Source of the DNA: Verrucomicrobiales bacterium
GTDB lineage: Bacteria; Verrucomicrobiota; Verrucomicrobiia; Verrucomicrobiales; DEV007
Direction of reading: 5' to 3'
Length of the DNA: 64,000 nucleotides
Assembly (NCBI GenBank): GCA_028047635.1
Contig: JAOFXR010000012.1
Location: 1 to 64,000, forward strand
Made by a program: the position numbers and the translations under genes
Notes under the pieces: model-generated
What the model was told of the DNA's origin: nothing
Database searches by the model: none
Seen by the model: only the letters and a program-made list of their open reading frames with translations
Part shown: one piece after another, positions 48,660 through 59,300 of the stretch
Position numbering within the stretch: position 1 is the first letter of the stretch
How the letters are laid out: every line of letters starts with the position of its first letter

Positions 48660-49799
48660 ATGAGTCATACTATCAAAAATCCCCGGGTCGCAATCGTCGG
48701 TCTCGGCTTTGGTGCAGAGTTCATTCCGATTTATCAGCGACACCCCAATGCGGAGATGGCTGCGATCTGTCAGCGGAACCCGGAGACGTTGAATGAGATT
48801 GGCGACAAGTTTGGAATTGAGAAGCGGTATACAAGTTACGAGGAGGTTTTGCAGGATCCCGATATTGATGCGGTGCATATCAATACGCCGATTCCCAATC
48901 ATGCGGAGCACACTCTCGCGGCGCTGCGGGCGGGTAAACACGTCGCCTGCACGGTGCCGATGGCGACCAGTGAAGCGGATTGCGAAGCGATCGTAGACTT
49001 GTGCGCGGAGACGGGGCTCAGCTACATGATGATGGAGACGGTCGTCTACGCGCGTGAGTTTCTCTTTATGAAGGAACTCTATGACAATGGTGAGCTCGGG
49101 AAGCTTCAGTTTCTTAAAGCAAGTCACCAGCAGGATATGGAAGGGTGGCCCGGGTATTGGCCGGGGCTGCCGCCGATGCACTATGCTACGCATTGTGTGG
49201 GGCCTGTCCTTGGATTGGCTCGCAGTGAAGCGGAATACGTGAGCTGTTTTCCAAGTGGAACGATCGACGAATCCATGCACGAATGTTATGGCTCGCCCTA
49301 TGCGGTCGAGACAACGCATATTAAGTTCGCGAACAGTGACCTCAGCGCTCAGGTCTATCGATCATTGTTTGATGTGGCTCGACAGTATCGGGAGAGTTTC
49401 GAAGTTTATGGGACGAAAAAAGGCGTTGAGTGGCCGTTGATCGAAGGTGAAGAACTGGTCGTGCATACCGCGAAGAAACCCGAGCCGGAGATCCCTGAGA
49501 AAATGGAATGCCCCGACTATGGCCATCTTTTGCCAGATGAGATTGCCCCGTTTACGACGGGTGGCGTCTATAGCGGCGAAGAGGGGGAAGACCATCTCAG
49601 TTTTACCCAAGGCGCAGGGCATGGTGGGTCGCATCCACATCTGGTGCATCAGTTTGTTGAATTGCTTCGTGGCAATGGGGAAGGCTATCCGAACGCCGTC
49701 CAGTCGGCGAATATCACACTGACAGGTATTCTTTCGCACGAAAGCGCTCAAAAGGGGGGCGAGATCGTGCGATTGCCAGAGTGGAGTCTGTCTTCTTAA
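48660..49799 (+). CDS. Gfo/Idh/MocA family oxidoreductase
   Basis: NPRVAIVGLGFGAEFIPIYQRHPNAEMAAICQRN; DIDAVHINTPIPNHAEHTLAALRAGKHVACTVPMATS. Confidence 0.93.
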   Translation: MSHTIKNPRVAIVGLGFGAEFIPIYQRHPNAEMAAICQRNPETLNEIGDKFGIEKRYTSYEEVLQDPDIDAVHINTPIPNHAEHTLAALRAGKHVACTVPMATSEADCEAIVDLCAETGLSYMMMETVVYAREFLFMKELYDNGELGKLQFLKASHQQDMEGWPGYWPGLPPMHYATHCVGPVLGLARSEAEYVSCFPSGTIDESMHECYGSPYAVETTHIKFANSDLSAQVYRSLFDVARQYRESFEVYGTKKGVEWPLIEGEELVVHTAKKPEPEIPEKMECPDYGHLLPDEIAPFTTGGVYSGEEGEDHLSFTQGAGHGGSHPHLVHQFVELLRGNGEGYPNAVQSANITLTGILSHESAQKGGEIVRLPEWSLSS

Positions 49800-49926
49800 A
49801 ATGGAGGGCAGGGCTAGTGAGGGGAATCTCGCACGAGGCCACAAAGGCACGAAGCCGGTCCGATGAATGTTTTCTTCTTCGAAAACTTTGTGCCTTAGTG
49901 CCTTTGTGCAAAACCCATTCCGAATC

Positions 49927-51345
49927 ATGAGATACCTCATCCTCTTCATCCTAACGCTATCAGCTCTTCCTGTTATTTCCGCAGAAAGACCAAACATCAT
50001 TCTCGTCTTCATCGACGATATGGGGTGGGGGGACTTTTCCTGTTTTGGGAATGCTGATGCGAAGACGCCGCACATTGATCAGCTTGCTACGGAGGGAATC
50101 CGATTTGAGCAATTCTATGTAAATTCTCCCATTTGTTCTCCTTCAAGGACGGCTGTCTCAACCGGTCAGTATCCGCAGCGTTGGAAGATCACTTCGTATC
50201 TCAATAATCGCCAGAATAACATTGAGAGAGGCATGGCTCAGTGGCTCGATCCCGAGGCGCCGATGTTAGCTCGCTCTTTGCAGCATGCGGGATATGCGAC
50301 GGGACATTTTGGGAAATGGCACATGGGTGGACAGCGGGATGTGAATGACGCTCCGCCGATCAGCGCCTACGGCTTTGATGAGTCGCTCACGAATTTCGAA
50401 GGAATGGGGCCAAAGTTGCTGCCTCTTACGATGAAGCCCGGGGACACTGAGCCGGGACGCATATGGGAAAAAGCGGAGTCGCTCGGAGAAGGGTTTCGCT
50501 GGATGCAACGGTCAGAAATTACGGGTGGATTCGTGGACGCGGCTCTTCCATTCATCGATCAGGCGGTTGCGGATAAGAGGCCGTTTTACGTAAATCTCTG
50601 GCCGGATGACGTTCATGGTCCCTGGTGGCCCTCGGTGGTGAACTGGGGTGATGGTTCGAAACGTCGTCTTTATTTGTCGGTCCTCGAAGAAATGGATCAG
50701 CAGCTGGGCAAGCTTTTCAAGCGTATCGATGAGACCGAGTCATTGCGCGATAACACACTCATTCTTGTCTGCTCCGACAACGGTCCTGAACCGGGAGCGG
50801 GGGAAGCGGGACCTTTTCGGGGTTATAAAACCCACCTTTATGAAGGAGGCGTTCGGTCTTCGCTCGTGGCCTGGGGGCCGGGTGTGCTGAAGAAAGAAAA
50901 TCATGTCGACAAGGAATCTGTTTTCTCTGCGATCGATCTGGTCCCCACTTTGCTCACCCTGACGAAGACACCATTTCCTGAAGGTAAGGTGTATGATGGA
51001 GAGAGTCTTGTCGGAACGTTGCTGGGCGAGGGGGGATCCAGAAAGGCGCCGATCTTTTTTCGTCGTCCTCCCGACCGTGATTCCTTCTATGACGATGATG
51101 ACCTTCCCGATCTCGCGGTGAGATCGGGGAAATGGAAATTTCTATGCGAATACGATGGTAGCGAGCCGGAGCTTTACGATATGGAGTCGGATCGTGGTGA
51201 AACGAACAGCGCGGTGGCGGGGCACCCCGAGGTGGTTGCTGAACTCACCGCGAAGCTTCTCGGCTGGAACAAGACCATGCCGACTGACAACGGGGCGACC
51301 TATGTCCACAAGCAGAAGAAAAAAGCCAAGGGAAAGAAAAAGTAG
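49927..51345 (+). CDS. Sulfatase, secreted
   Basis: MRYLILFILTLSALPVISAERPNIILVFIDDMGWGDFSCFGN; CSPSRTAVSTG; GKWHMGG; CSDNGPEPGAGEAGPFRGYKTHLYEGGVR. Confidence 0.93.
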   Translation: MRYLILFILTLSALPVISAERPNIILVFIDDMGWGDFSCFGNADAKTPHIDQLATEGIRFEQFYVNSPICSPSRTAVSTGQYPQRWKITSYLNNRQNNIERGMAQWLDPEAPMLARSLQHAGYATGHFGKWHMGGQRDVNDAPPISAYGFDESLTNFEGMGPKLLPLTMKPGDTEPGRIWEKAESLGEGFRWMQRSEITGGFVDAALPFIDQAVADKRPFYVNLWPDDVHGPWWPSVVNWGDGSKRRLYLSVLEEMDQQLGKLFKRIDETESLRDNTLILVCSDNGPEPGAGEAGPFRGYKTHLYEGGVRSSLVAWGPGVLKKENHVDKESVFSAIDLVPTLLTLTKTPFPEGKVYDGESLVGTLLGEGGSRKAPIFFRRPPDRDSFYDDDDLPDLAVRSGKWKFLCEYDGSEPELYDMESDRGETNSAVAGHPEVVAELTAKLLGWNKTMPTDNGATYVHKQKKKAKGKKK

Positions 51346-51374
51346 ATCTCCTCAAGCTATCTCGAACCCATTTA

Positions 51375-52715
51375 ATGAAAAAGTTGTTTTTCTCCCTCGT
51401 TGTTCTGTTTTGTCTTTTTACGTTCGTAGAATCGGCTGATAAAAAACCTAACATTGTTTTAATTTTCGTTGATGACCTCGGCTACGGCGACCTCGGTTGT
51501 TATGGTAACGAAGTCATCAAGACACCCCGCATCGACAAGTTGGCCTCGGAAGGACAGCGGTGGACAAATTTCTATGCCTCGGGCTCCAGTTGTGTGCCAA
51601 GTCGCAAAGGGCTCATGAGTGGGCGACATCCTCAGTTGCTTGACGATGAGCCTTTAAGGAATGATAGGGATGCATTGATGGCGGCGATGCTCAAGCGGCA
51701 GGGCTATGCGACGGCGATTCTCGGGAAGTGGCACCTTGCCGGTTACCCGGAAGATTTTGGTGAAGCGTTGATGCATCCTCAGAATTGTGGATTTGACTAT
51801 CATTTTGGAACTCCGGGTAGCAACGATGTCCCGCCGCCTCCGGGGAAGAAGCAGACTCGCGAGGTCTTTGATACAGCTGACAAATTTTCGTTTCCGGTGC
51901 CATTGATCCGCGGAAAGGAAGTCGTCGAGTTTCCGGTGAATCAGGAACTACTCACGAAACGATACACGGAAGAGGCCGTTAAATGGATCGCTGATCAAAA
52001 AGATAAGCCGTTCTTCCTCTACCTGGCTCACAACATGCCGCATGCGCCGATTTTTGCCTCGCCTGAGTTTCAAGGCCAAAGCAAAGGCGACCGATATGGC
52101 GACGTCATTGAGGAAATCGATTGGTCGGTCGGTGAAGTAATGAAAGCGATTCGGGAGTCGGGGATTGATGACAATACGCTCGTCATTTTCACGAGTGACA
52201 ATGGGCCGTGGACCGCCTTCGGGCCTCACGGGGGAACTGCGAAACCTCTGCGTGGTGAAAAGCTGACGACCTGGGATGGTGGATCGCGGGTTCCTGCTAT
52301 CTTTCACTGGCCTGGAAAAATTGCACCTGCGACGGTCGAAGGGATAGGAGCGAATCTTGATCTCTACGCGACTTTTTCAACGCTCACTGGAGGCTCGATT
52401 CCGTCGGGTAAACCGGGCTACATGTCTGTGGATCTCAGCCCGACTTTGCTCGCGGGCACGGAGAGTCCAAGAAAAGAGTGGTTCTACGGGCGTTCCGGCT
52501 TTCGCTCGGGTCCCTACAAAATGCTCAAAATGACGAAGGAGCCTACCGATGCGGTTGCACGTGCTAAGACACCGTCGACTCAGCACGATCCGCCATTGCT
52601 GTTTGATTTGAGTTCGGATATCGGTGAAAGCAAAAACATTGCTGCAGAACATCCTGAAATTGTCGCGCGCCTCCTCGCTGAACAGGCGCTTTTGATGAAG
52701 CCAGTGGCCGAGTAG
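51375..52715 (+). CDS. Sulfatase, secreted
   Basis: NIVLIFVDDLGYGDLGCYGN; CVPSRKGLMSG; GKWHLAG; FTSDNGPW. Confidence 0.93.
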   Translation: MKKLFFSLVVLFCLFTFVESADKKPNIVLIFVDDLGYGDLGCYGNEVIKTPRIDKLASEGQRWTNFYASGSSCVPSRKGLMSGRHPQLLDDEPLRNDRDALMAAMLKRQGYATAILGKWHLAGYPEDFGEALMHPQNCGFDYHFGTPGSNDVPPPPGKKQTREVFDTADKFSFPVPLIRGKEVVEFPVNQELLTKRYTEEAVKWIADQKDKPFFLYLAHNMPHAPIFASPEFQGQSKGDRYGDVIEEIDWSVGEVMKAIRESGIDDNTLVIFTSDNGPWTAFGPHGGTAKPLRGEKLTTWDGGSRVPAIFHWPGKIAPATVEGIGANLDLYATFSTLTGGSIPSGKPGYMSVDLSPTLLAGTESPRKEWFYGRSGFRSGPYKMLKMTKEPTDAVARAKTPSTQHDPPLLFDLSSDIGESKNIAAEHPEIVARLLAEQALLMKPVAE

Positions 52716-52737
52716 TCCGTTGGGGCAGGGCACAAAA

Positions 52738-52765
52738 AATCCGATCCCGTTTCCGGAATCGGATT
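52738..52765. terminator. Putative bidirectional terminator between convergent sulfatase and LsrF-like genes
   Basis: AATCCGATcccgtttccggaATCGGATT hairpin preceded by an A-tract, between stops at 52715 (+) and 52800 (-). Confidence 0.6.
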
Positions 52766-52799
52766 GATTTGTAAATTCAGTTTCCTGAAAAAGAGGGGA

Positions 52800-53675
52800 T
52801 TACCCTTTGCTCTCTTCCTCGAAAAGCTCGAATGCTTCCTGAGGCTTGAGGTTGTCATGAACCACGCCGGCAACGGCTTTGATCATTGCGAGAGGGAACT
52901 CGGACTGGAAAACGTTACGTCCCATGTCGACTCCGGCAGCTCCGCACTGAATCGCGTTGTAGGCGAGTTCGAGCGCTTCGAGCTCAGGAAGCTTCTTACC
53001 ACCGGCGATGACAACAGGAACAGGTGTGCAAGCGACAACGTTCTCGAATCCTTCCGTGTAATAAGTCTTAACGATGCTGGCACCGTTCTCAGCACAGACA
53101 CGTGAAGCGAGGCTGAAGTAGCGTGAGTCGCGAGCCATATCTTTACCAACTGCGGTAACTCCCATGACAGGAATGCTGTACTTGTTTCCGATGTCAACGA
53201 GACGGCTGAAGTTGGCGATTGTGGTCGCCTCAGTAGCGGCGTCTCCGACAGAAATCATTGCTGCCATCGCTGCAGGGTTGAGGCTGATCGCCTCTTCCTC
53301 GGCAAGAAGAACGTTGTGGTTCATCTCGGTGAGGATCGTTGTGCCGGTATCAGTACGAAGACAGATTGGCTTGGTGTTCTCGGGAGAGATGCTGGAACGA
53401 ATCGAACCGCGGCAACCCATGAGACAGTCAGCGTGCTCAGCAAGAGGATCAATATTGATGTCGATACGCTCAAGACCTGAGGTTGGCCCCATGAGGAAAC
53501 CGTGGTCAAAAGCAAGCATCACCGTACGACCGGACTTGCGGTTGAAAATGCGAGCCATGCGGTTCTTGATTCCCCAGTCGGTGTTGTTGAGACCCTTGAG
53601 GTAGAATTTGCTGGTATCAGCAGGTGTGTTGAGTCCGAAGTTGTCTCCGTCTCTGATGTCGTCTAAATCAGCCAT
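52800..53675 (-). CDS. lsrF: LsrF-like class I aldolase/thiolase (DeoC/FbaB family)
   Basis: MADLDDIRDGDNF; LKGLNNTDWGIKNRMARIFNRKSGRTVMLAFDHGFLMGPTSGLERIDINI; VGKDMARDSRYFSLASRV; IVKTYYTEGFENVVA; VVIAGGKKLPE; GAAGVDMGRNVFQSE. Closely similar to remembered E. coli LsrF along its length. Confidence 0.8.
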   Translation of the reverse strand: MADLDDIRDGDNFGLNTPADTSKFYLKGLNNTDWGIKNRMARIFNRKSGRTVMLAFDHGFLMGPTSGLERIDINIDPLAEHADCLMGCRGSIRSSISPENTKPICLRTDTGTTILTEMNHNVLLAEEEAISLNPAAMAAMISVGDAATEATTIANFSRLVDIGNKYSIPVMGVTAVGKDMARDSRYFSLASRVCAENGASIVKTYYTEGFENVVACTPVPVVIAGGKKLPELEALELAYNAIQCGAAGVDMGRNVFQSEFPLAMIKAVAGVVHDNLKPQEAFELFEEESKG

Positions 53676-53910
53676 TTTTTGTCTTAGTTAGGATTTTTAG
53701 GTGTTTTTGAAATCGTTCGGTCCCGGGTAAAACATGAAACCGCCCTCGGAATCATAGCCATAGAGCGGCTCACTGCACGAGGAAAACCCATCATTTTTAC
53801 GGTCTGTATCTGGTGTGGAAAGGAAAATATGCGAACTGGAGAGGAAAGACGCAAAAAATCAGGGGTTCGCACGAATCTGGGAATAGTTTTCTTTCGGGAC
53901 AGGCCTGAAT

Positions 53911-55356
53911 TTGTTTCTTTGGGATATGGTTTTACCCACATTTTTCCGAGTCAGCATGATGTTTGGCGTGATTTTCGCCTCGCTGAGTTTTCCCTTTCAG
54001 ATTCAGGCTGAGGAGAAGGCCATGCCGAATGTTCTCATGATCTGCATCGATGATCTGAACGATTGGATTGGTTGTATGGGGGGGCATCCTGATGCAAAGA
54101 CGCCGCACATCGATGCGCTTGCGAAGCGGGGACGTCTCTTCACCAATGCGCATTGCGCGGTGACGGTCTGTTCACCGTCCCGCGTCAGCGTGATGTCAGG
54201 CCTGTTTGCCTCCTCGCATGGTAGTTATGAACTGGGGGCGGCTTACGAAACGATTGAGCGACTTGATAAGGTGCCGACGATGCAGCGGTGGTTTAAGGAT
54301 CGTGGCTACACCACGATGGAGGGTGGGAAGGTTCTTCATCACGGGTTCGGTGGTCGTCTCGCTGACGATATTGATGTCACGTTTTCCAAGAAGAAGCGCA
54401 GCCCGCGACCGAAAGAGAATATGAGCTGGCCGGGACGCGCCTGGGACTGGGGAGCGTTTCCGCCGACCGATGATGAAATGTATGACTACCAACTCGCTGT
54501 CTCTGCGGCTGAAGTATTGCAAAGCGATCAGGAACACCCCTTTTTTATGTCGGTAGGCTTTTTTCGTCCGCACGTCCCGATGTTCGCGCCGGCAAAGTGG
54601 TTTGATTTGTATGATGAGAAATCCGTCACACTTCCCTACGCCGCTGGCGAAGATATGGCGGATGTTCCGAAAAACTTCCAATACAAGATGGGGGTGGCGC
54701 CGACGTTTGCTGAAGTAAAGGCCGGCGAGAAATGGCGGAGTATGGTCCAGGCCTACCTCGCGAATACCGCCTTTGTGGATCATTGTGTGGGTAAGGTGAT
54801 GGCAGGACTTGATGAGGGACCGCACGCGGATAATACGGTGGTTGTCTTGTGGAGCGATCACGGATTTCATCTGGGCGAAAAGCAACACATTGCGAAGCGG
54901 ACGCTCTGGGAAGAGTCGACACGTGTCCCCGTTATTTTTGCCGGTCCGGGGATCGTCGGGGGAGAGTCTTGTCCTGAGCCGGTGAGCCTCGTCGATATCT
55001 ATCCCACCTTGATCGATTGGTGTGACCTGGAAAAAAATGAGCAACTTGAAGGCGTCAGTTTGGTTCCTCAGTTGAAAGAGCCGTCAACGACACGGGAGGT
55101 GCCAGCGGTGACCTCGAGCTACTTTGGGAATCATACGATTCGATCTCGCGACTGGCGTTACATCCGTTATGCGGATGGAGCGGAGGAGTTGTATGATCAC
55201 CGTACCGATTCCGGGGAAAAGCAAAATCTCGCCGCTGATTCTTCTCACGCTGACGTGAAAGGAGAGCTCTCGCGCTGGCTGCCAAAAGAGGCGGTTCCGG
55301 AAGTGAAGCCGGTGGCTACCCGCGAGCAGGTACGTGCCGGAGTGGTGAAGCCGTAG
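53911..55356 (+). CDS. Sulfatase (iduronate-2-sulfatase-like), secreted
   Basis: NVLMICIDDLNDWIGCMGGHPDAKTPHIDALAKRG; CSPSRVSVMSG; WSDHGFHLGEKQHIAKRTLWEESTRVP. Start may be further downstream (VSMMFGVIFASL...). Confidence 0.92.
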   Translation: MFLWDMVLPTFFRVSMMFGVIFASLSFPFQIQAEEKAMPNVLMICIDDLNDWIGCMGGHPDAKTPHIDALAKRGRLFTNAHCAVTVCSPSRVSVMSGLFASSHGSYELGAAYETIERLDKVPTMQRWFKDRGYTTMEGGKVLHHGFGGRLADDIDVTFSKKKRSPRPKENMSWPGRAWDWGAFPPTDDEMYDYQLAVSAAEVLQSDQEHPFFMSVGFFRPHVPMFAPAKWFDLYDEKSVTLPYAAGEDMADVPKNFQYKMGVAPTFAEVKAGEKWRSMVQAYLANTAFVDHCVGKVMAGLDEGPHADNTVVVLWSDHGFHLGEKQHIAKRTLWEESTRVPVIFAGPGIVGGESCPEPVSLVDIYPTLIDWCDLEKNEQLEGVSLVPQLKEPSTTREVPAVTSSYFGNHTIRSRDWRYIRYADGAEELYDHRTDSGEKQNLAADSSHADVKGELSRWLPKEAVPEVKPVATREQVRAGVVKP

Positions 55357-55377
55357 TTTGGATTTTTGAAATCAATT

Positions 55378-56373
55378 ATGAGTTCCCTTCCTAAAGTATT
55401 GGTTACGGATTTCATCGATGAGCCTCTCGACTACGAGCGTCAGGTTCTCGATGGGCATGCTGAAGTTTCGGCTCTCAATGCGCTTTGTGAGGACGATCTG
55501 ATTGGCAAAGTGGAGGAGGTCGATGCGATCATGGTTTACCACTATTTTCAACTGACGCGCGAGACGATCATGCGGTTGAAGAACTGCAAGATCATCTGCC
55601 GGCCGGGCGTGGGATATGACGGGGTGGATATTGCGGCGGCGAGGGAACAGGGGATACCCGTTTGCAATGTGCCGGACTACGGAACGGAAGAAGTCGCCGA
55701 TTCGGCCTTGGCCATGGCGTTGTCTCTCGCACGGGGCTCGCATTTCCTGAACAGCCGCCTTAAGCGTGGAGTCGGTGATTGGAATGTCGATCAGGCAAAG
55801 CCGATTCATCGATTGCGGGGCAGGGTTTTCGGCATCATTGGCTGTGGTCGAATCGGAATGGCGGCGGCTCTTCGCGCGAAGACCTTTGGTTTCGATGTGG
55901 TCTTTTACGACCCCTACCTGCCCGATGGGGTTGAGAAAGCGCTTGGGGTTCGTCGTGCTCTTTCACTTAACGATCTATTGGGAGAGGCCTTCATTCTGAG
56001 TTTGCATTGCCCGCTGACTGCGGAAACACGCGGGATCATTGGTGCGGCAGAGATGGAGACTTTAGAAAAAGGGTCATTCGTAATCAACACGGCGCGAGGT
56101 GGCGTTTTAGATACGGTCGCCGCCGTTGACTCACTGGCGAGCGGGCAACTCGGTGGCGTCGGAGTCGATGTGCTGGAGCAGGAACCCCCGCCCGAGGATT
56201 CGCCTGTTATCAAGGCCTGGCGAGATCCTGAGCATCCCGCGCACGATCGCTTGCTTTTGAATCCGCACTCTGCGTTTTATTGCGAAAAAGGAGCTGAAGA
56301 ATTTCGAACGAAAGGCGCACAGGAAGTGCTGCGAGCATTGCGCGGAGAGCCACTTCGGAATCAAGTGAACTAG
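55378..56373 (+). CDS. D-isomer-specific 2-hydroxyacid dehydrogenase family (C-terminal-binding-protein-like)
   Basis: CRPGVGYDGVDIAAAREQGIPVCNVPDYGTEEVADSALAMALSLAR; GRVFGIIGCGRIGMAAALRAK; NPHSAFYCEKGAEEFR. Confidence 0.9.
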   Translation: MSSLPKVLVTDFIDEPLDYERQVLDGHAEVSALNALCEDDLIGKVEEVDAIMVYHYFQLTRETIMRLKNCKIICRPGVGYDGVDIAAAREQGIPVCNVPDYGTEEVADSALAMALSLARGSHFLNSRLKRGVGDWNVDQAKPIHRLRGRVFGIIGCGRIGMAAALRAKTFGFDVVFYDPYLPDGVEKALGVRRALSLNDLLGEAFILSLHCPLTAETRGIIGAAEMETLEKGSFVINTARGGVLDTVAAVDSLASGQLGGVGVDVLEQEPPPEDSPVIKAWRDPEHPAHDRLLLNPHSAFYCEKGAEEFRTKGAQEVLRALRGEPLRNQVN

Positions 56374-56379
56374 TGCCGG

Positions 56380-59300
56380 CTAGTTGATCAACGAGGGAAT
56401 CTTTTCCGTGTTCTCTATCTCACCTCGAAGAAGTTTTCCTCCGGCGCCAACGAGCCTCAAGTAATAGTCGGATGCCAGTCCTTCCATTCCGAGTAAGCTC
56501 ACCCCTTCACTCGCGGGCACATCATTCGTGCATTTGAAAATAGCAGTCCCTTCGTCCACTTCATCAAACATCGCGACGTAGATCATTTCGCACTTGGCCT
56601 TTTTTGCGGCTGAGAATTGTGACCATAGAAACTTTCCTTTCTCTCTCGGAATCGAAGCAAGATCATCGCCGTCGAGGTTGTGCCAACTGAACCCCGGGAA
56701 AGTTACCGGCAGAAAATCGATCTCATGTTCGTTGCACCATTTTAAATCAGCACGCCAGTTCTCTTCCGCTTCGCGATTGACCTGCTCAATGGCGCGATAC
56801 CGTCCGACATTCCAGGGGCTCAAGACATCGGCGAGTGCCATGACATCGAGTCGCTCTGGATCTTTGATTGAATCTCGGCCGCCTTCTCTCCACCAGTAGG
56901 GAATTCCTAACATAACCGCGCAACCTTCTGCTTTGAGGAACTCAATCAGCTCGCGGCATTCCTGAAGGGTGTAGTCGCGATCGTCATTGAATCCAACGCC
57001 CCAGACCGCCACCAGTGGTTTCCCTTCGTGGTGAAGGTATGTGGCATCTTCGGTGACGTTCAATGCTTTGAGGCTTTGCCAGTCCTCGTTCACCACAGCC
57101 GTCTCGCCCTTTTTAAGTCCCGAAAGATCATACATGAGAGCAAAGGCTCGGCCGGTCTCTTTTGCTCCGTTGCGAACGTGTGAGAGAACCGCGTCTTTGT
57201 GAGAGCGTGTCTTATCTCCATTCAGGCCGTTGGCAAAACGCTGCAGAAAAGCCCCGTCGATCCCATACTCCTGCATCCACTTGAAATGGCGCTTCACCGT
57301 CTTCTCATTATGTGAGCTGAAAATTTGAGCGGTTGAGCCATCGCTACGTTTGAAAGCGGTCGGAAAAAGTTCATCGGAGTGGTATTCAGAGACATCAGGC
57401 CAAAGATCGACCGTGACATTTCCGGGCCCCGGCATTTCCTTTCGGTTCTTTGCCCAATGCGTCCATCCGAGCTCGGCACCATCACCTTCACAATTGAACC
57501 ATCCCTGGTAGCCACACATGATTTTTCCCGTGAGGGTGGACGCATCAACGTGGTGGGTGCTTCCGGCTTTGTATGATTCTCTGTGGTCAGCCGCTTCTGA
57601 TCTCTTTTCCTCCAGTGCGGCTCGAAATTCCTCGAGCCGATCAGATTGATTCTCTTTATTGGCGAGATTGTTTTTCTCCTCAGGGTCTTGCGTGAGGTTA
57701 TAAAGCTCTTCTCCATCGGGCCAGAGCGCGTAGCGCCAGCGTTGATTGCGGAGTGCGTATCCCAGTTTCTGTCCGCGGCTGACCACACTGTAAGCATATT
57801 TTTTTTTGCCACTTCGTTCGGGATTGTTGAGAAGAGGAACAAGTGAAGTGCCCTGGAGATGGCCGGGTTTCTTGAGGCCGCTCAGATCAGCAAGTGAGGG
57901 ATAGATATCAATCAGCTCAACCATGGCTTCCGAAGTGGTGCCTGCCTTCGTGATACCCGGAGCGTTCACGATGAAGGGGACTTTGGCTCCGATGTCGAAG
58001 AGGGTCACTTTCCCCCAGAGGAAGTGATCCCCGAGATGATAGCCGTGGTCAGAGGTGAAAATTACAACGGTATCTTCTGCGAGACCCTCTTCTTTAAGCG
58101 TCTCGAGAACGACTCCGATTTGAGCATCGATAAAGGAAATGCAAGCATGATAGGCCTGCATGTATTCCCGTCGTAACGAGTCCTTTTCGACTCCCAGTTC
58201 AAAGCCGAATTCTTTGAAACGACCTGAGATCGCCATTTTGGGAAGGCTATCCCAAAGCGTTGGGCGATCGGGCGAATAGACAAGGCTCTCTCTCGGATAT
58301 TGATCAAAATACTTATCAGGAGCAAGAAAGGGGACGTGCGGTTTCTGAATCCCACAGGCAATGAAAAATGGTTTGTCGCCATTCGGTTTTTCGCGTAGCC
58401 AGGTGGCTACCTGATGGGCGTTTTTGCCGTCTTTGTGCTGCGCATCAGTAAGTCCGCTCGGCCCGTATCCGGGAGGTGTCTGCGCGTCGAGTTTGCTCTT
58501 AGCCTGTTTCTCGAGGGCCTTCCAGGCTTTGCGGTTTTTGCCTTCTTCGACCGATCCGCTTTCGGCTTCAAATTTCTTTCGGGCTTCGGTGACGACGGGG
58601 AGCTCATCATTTTCGAAACGATGAAACTCATCCCAGGCGACTTCTCCATGTTCGTGTCGGGGTGAGTGAAATACTTTTCCGACGCTGCCGGTCCAGTAGC
58701 CGCTTTCTTTAAAAAACTGAGGCATCGATACGGTTCCCGGACGGGTCGTGCGAATGTCCGCCTTGTTATCGATGACCCCGGATGATTCGGGATAGAGACC
58801 GTTGAGAAAGGAAGCGCGTGAAGGCCCGCAAACGGGATACTGGCAGAAGGCTCGATTGAAGGTCATCGATTCCTTTGCAAAGGCTGCGAGGTTAGGCGTG
58901 CTGATAGGGTCGTAACCCGAAGGGGAGACGTGGGTATTGAGGTCGTCACAGACGATGAAGAGGATATTCTTACCGCTGGCTGGGGAAGTAGATGCATGTT
59001 CTACTTCCTCCTTTTCGGATGTGTCGATCAGACTGACTTCGTCTACATAAAAACCACCACTGAAATCCTGACCGGGGAAGAATCGCAGGGTGACGTCCTC
59101 ATGCTCCCCGCTGTTAAATTGACGCGTGAACGATAGCCACTCGCCGGATTTTTTTGCATCCATGACTACTTGTGCGGTTTCGTCGAAACGGTCGAGAGTA
59201 TCGAATACGACATTTCCTTTGGATCCGGGTTGGAAGTAAATGTGATAAGAGACTTCGAACGGGTGGTTTGATGGAATAGCGATGTTCTGTCGGGCGGCGA

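Noticed and set aside
48600-50075. Two ~238-aa minus-strand ORFs (48600..49319 and 49362..50075)
   Set aside because: Antisense to the Gfo/Idh/MocA gene and the start of the next sulfatase; no recognisable domains.
54196-55044. 282-aa minus-strand ORF
   Set aside because: Antisense to the sulfatase 53911..55356; a shadow ORF caused by codon bias.
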